From: Alphaproteobacteria bacterium
Lineage (GTDB): Bacteria > Pseudomonadota > Alphaproteobacteria > ATCC43930 > CGMCC-115725
Assembly: GCA_017353855.1 (NCBI GenBank)
Contig: JAFMSA010000159.1
Coordinates: 1 to 8,145, forward strand
Length of the DNA stretch: 8,145 nt
Direction of reading: 5' to 3'
Numbering within the stretch: the stretch's first letter is position 1; each line of letters begins with the position of its first letter. Shown here in pieces: positions 6,992-8,145 of this stretch. The notes beneath the pieces are model-generated. The model saw only the letters and a list, made by a program, of their open reading frames with translations, searched no databases and was not told the origin of the DNA. The translations under genes were made by a program, and so were the position numbers.

Positions 6992-7013
6992 AGCCCGGGC
7001 CTTGTGCCGGGCT
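6992..7013 (-). promoter_or_regulatory. Stem-loop in the probable pimC 5' leader
   Basis: AGCCCGG (6992-6998) and CCGGGCT (7007-7013) are perfect reverse complements around an 8-base loop. On the - strand the hairpin lies between the -10 candidate and the pimC ribosome binding site (6985-6980), with only six bases between stem and AGAGGA. It could affect translation start or mRNA stability. It also resembles short GC palindromes scattered in Hyphomicrobiales genomes, so it may be a dispersed repeat and not a dedicated control element. Confidence 0.4.
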
Positions 7014-7036
7014 CTCCTCGCGATGTGATTTTCCTC

Positions 7037-7064
7037 ACTATAGCAGGCGTTCGCTGCCGAACAA
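7037..7064 (-). promoter_or_regulatory. Sigma70-like promoter candidate for pimCD
   Basis: On the - strand, TATAGT (7042-7037) matches the -10 consensus at 5 of 6 bases. TTGTTC (7064-7059) is a poor -35 match (3 of 6) with a 16-base spacer. The predicted start near 7030 would give a leader of about 60 bases that contains the 6992-7013 hairpin and the ribosome binding site. The position fits a separate pimCD transcript. No operator palindrome is clear around it. Confidence 0.45.
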
Positions 7065-7317
7065 CGTGGGTCTGGCGTAACGGGTGATGCGGGGGCACGG
7101 CACCGGGAGTTTGTGCAATCCGTCGCTCATACTCGGGGGGCGTCCACCTCGCCGCCGCCGCTCGGGATCTTCTTCGGGCTCCGGCCGCATTCACCGCCGC
7201 CCGGGTCTGGACGACATCGATCGCGCCCGCGTCGGTCGCCGAGCGCGGCTACGATGCTCGCCAGTTTCCGGGGGGCACCCGAGAAGCGTAGCGGCGAGGA
7301 ACGGCGAATCCGCACGC

Positions 7318-7336
7318 TGTCATCGGCGCGGTGACA
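7318..7336. repeat. Small inverted repeat in the aminotransferase-pimC gap
   Basis: TGTCA (7318-7322) and TGACA (7332-7336) are reverse complements; one G-T and two G-C pairs extend the stem to 8 bp with a 3-base loop. No T run follows on either strand. It may be chance. Confidence 0.2.
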
Positions 7337-7593
7337 TCCGGGCCGAGAGCCCGCGCGACGCGCTCGGAAAACTGCTGAACGGCCCGGTCGGCAGCGCATC
7401 AATGCCTTGTTGGCTTCTCGCCCGTCGAACATCCTCGAATGGCTGTGCCGCGTGCAGTGCAGGCACTTTGTATCCTTGGTCGGGATCACGATGAAGCAGG
7501 AGACGATCGCCGCACGTCCGGCGTCCTTATGGGCCTGTCTGGCCGCCGGTATAGCAGTGCGGTGCCGATATTCGATCGCCGCTCGTTCCGCTC

Positions 7594-7614
7594 TCCCCGG
7601 ACCCGGTCCGGGGA
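7594..7614. repeat. Perfect 9-bp GC-rich hairpin with 3-base loop
   Basis: TCCCCGGAC (7594-7602) and GTCCGGGGA (7606-7614) are perfect reverse complements around CCG. On the - strand it is the second of two hairpins after the aminotransferase stop. No T run follows. Its strength and its pairing with 7628-7662 suggest a transcript-end structure or a compound palindromic repeat element. Confidence 0.5.
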
Positions 7615-7627
7615 CCCGCGAGTCCCG

Positions 7628-7662
7628 CCTTCTCCCCCCTGTACCCCCGCGGGAGGAGAAGG
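7628..7662 (-). terminator. Strong hairpin directly after the aminotransferase stop codon
   Basis: CCTTCTCC (7628-7635) pairs perfectly with GGAGAAGG (7655-7662), and after one mismatch three more C-G pairs continue inwards. On the - strand the stem begins two bases after the TAA (7667-7665). A U tract is absent, so it is either a non-canonical terminator, an mRNA-stabilising 3' structure, or half of a REP-like element together with 7594-7614. Confidence 0.5.
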
Positions 7663-7664
7663 GC

Positions 7665-8145
7665 TTACTTTGTCGCCGCTGAGAGCGCCTCGCGCAGAAT
7701 AACGGGAATGCGATCGATTACCTCGGCGGGCGTCGACAGCGGAGGAGACAGACAGATCGTATCGCCGATCGCTGGATCGGCGCTTCCGGCGCGGATGCGC
7801 GCGAGCAAACCGCGCGCCAGCGCTTCGCGGGTGACGCCGGCAGCGAGCCCGAGCGCCGGAGCCTTCGTGCCCGGATCGCTCACGAGCTCGACACCGCACA
7901 TCATCCCGAGCCCGCGCACATCGCCGACAACCGGCAGGTCGCGCAACCCTTCGAGCCCGGACAACAGGCGGCGGCCCATTACCGCTGCGCGATCGACGAG
8001 ACCCTCATCCTCGATGATTTCGAGATTGCGCAGCCCGACGGCGCAGCAGACGGGATGCCCGGAATATGTCGCCGCATGCATGAACTTCCGATCCGCGGGC
8101 GCACTCTGGATCGCTTCGTGCACACGGCTGGATGCGATCACACCC
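7665..8145 (-). CDS. Class III (omega) aminotransferase, C-terminal part (5' cut by window edge)
   Basis: The last 160 residues of a PLP-dependent class III aminotransferase, which moves an amino group between an omega-amino acid, amine or keto acid and a partner such as pyruvate or 2-oxoglutarate. The frame stays open to the right edge, so the GTG at 8141 is internal. Visible features are FMHAATYSGHPVCCAVG, the segment around the conserved TYSGHP that contacts the cofactor phosphate in the dimer; NLEIIEDEGL; VGDVRGLGMMCGVELV; and the C-terminal CLSPPLSTPAEVIDRI. The Schiff-base lysine lies upstream, outside the window, so catalytic completeness cannot be judged. Family members are about 430-470 aa, so roughly one third is seen. 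BioA (DAPA aminotransferase), omega-amino acid:pyruvate and putrescine-type enzymes share these motifs, and the substrate cannot be fixed from this part. A strong hairpin follows the stop, and pimC starts about 690 bases further on. Confidence 0.92.
   Translation of the reverse strand, partial: GVIASSRVHEAIQSAPADRKFMHAATYSGHPVCCAVGLRNLEIIEDEGLVDRAAVMGRRLLSGLEGLRDLPVVGDVRGLGMMCGVELVSDPGTKAPALGLAAGVTREALARGLLARIRAGSADPAIGDTICLSPPLSTPAEVIDRIPVILREALSAATK

Larger units (their letters stand above)
6971..7664. other. Intergenic region of about 690 bp with hairpins and a promoter candidate
   Basis: The stretch lies between the end of the aminotransferase gene and pimC, all three genes being on the - strand. 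Frames here translate to low-complexity Arg/Gly/Pro/Ser sequence without domains, so I see no gene. The pimC-proximal end carries a promoter candidate (7037-7064), a 7-bp hairpin (6992-7013) and the pimC ribosome binding site. The aminotransferase-proximal end carries two strong hairpins (7594-7614 and 7628-7662). The middle, about 7080-7590, holds only a weak stem at 7318-7336 and nothing else I recognise. Confidence 0.6.

Noticed and set aside
7084..7494. 136-aa open frame on the + strand, and the 120-aa frame antisense to it, in the aminotransferase-pimC gap
   Set aside because: Arg/Ser/Gly-rich translations without domains, no ribosome binding site; typical of non-coding GC-rich DNA.
1..8145. 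CRISPR array, tRNA/rRNA genes, insertion sequence or toxin-antitoxin pair
   Set aside because: Read on both strands, no regular repeat-spacer pattern, tRNA T-loop motif, transposase motif with terminal repeats, or small overlapping gene pair was seen.

Overview
The window looks like chromosomal DNA from a GC-rich alphaproteobacterium, most likely of the order Hyphomicrobiales (Bradyrhizobium/Rhodopseudomonas type). The reasons are the high GC at third codon positions, an acyl-CoA dehydrogenase pair that matches my memory of the Rhodopseudomonas/Bradyrhizobium pimeloyl-CoA dehydrogenase PimC/PimD, an orphan CoxL-type molybdopterin subunit of a kind common in that order, and GC-rich palindromic intergenic elements. 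The taxonomic call is inference from recalled families; no search was run.

Layout. Two genes lie on the + strand: the 3' end of gltD (glutamate synthase small subunit, cut by the left edge, ends at 816) and, after about 620 bp without a gene, a complete 789-aa molybdopterin-binding subunit of the xanthine dehydrogenase/CO dehydrogenase family (1438-3807). Three genes on the - strand converge on them: the 3' end of a class III aminotransferase (7665-8145, cut by the right edge), then a pimC-like gene (5765-6970) and a pimD-like gene (4498-5634), which form a likely two-gene operon.

Gaps of about 620, 690 and 690 bp (817-1437, 3808-4497, 6971-7664) contain no convincing gene, tRNA, IS or CRISPR. 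They do hold several GC-rich inverted repeats, some of which may act as terminators or be copies of a dispersed palindromic element. A plausible sigma70-like promoter with a good -10 (TATAGT) and a leader hairpin lies before pimC, so pimCD is probably transcribed separately from the aminotransferase.

How the genes work together. GltD belongs to ammonium assimilation and is probably unrelated to its neighbours. PimC and PimD would form one heteromeric flavoenzyme that dehydrogenates an acyl-CoA, possibly a dicarboxyl-CoA; PimC appears to carry the catalytic glutamate and PimD appears not to. The aminotransferase could feed or drain a related carbon skeleton, but its substrate cannot be read from the sequence. 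The CoxL-type protein lacks adjacent FAD and Fe-S subunits in this window and lacks the cysteine loop of true CO dehydrogenase, so its substrate is unknown. I saw no clear sign of a novel defence system or mobile element; the items most worth a second look are the variant molybdenum-enzyme loop, the asymmetric dehydrogenase pair and the palindromic elements.
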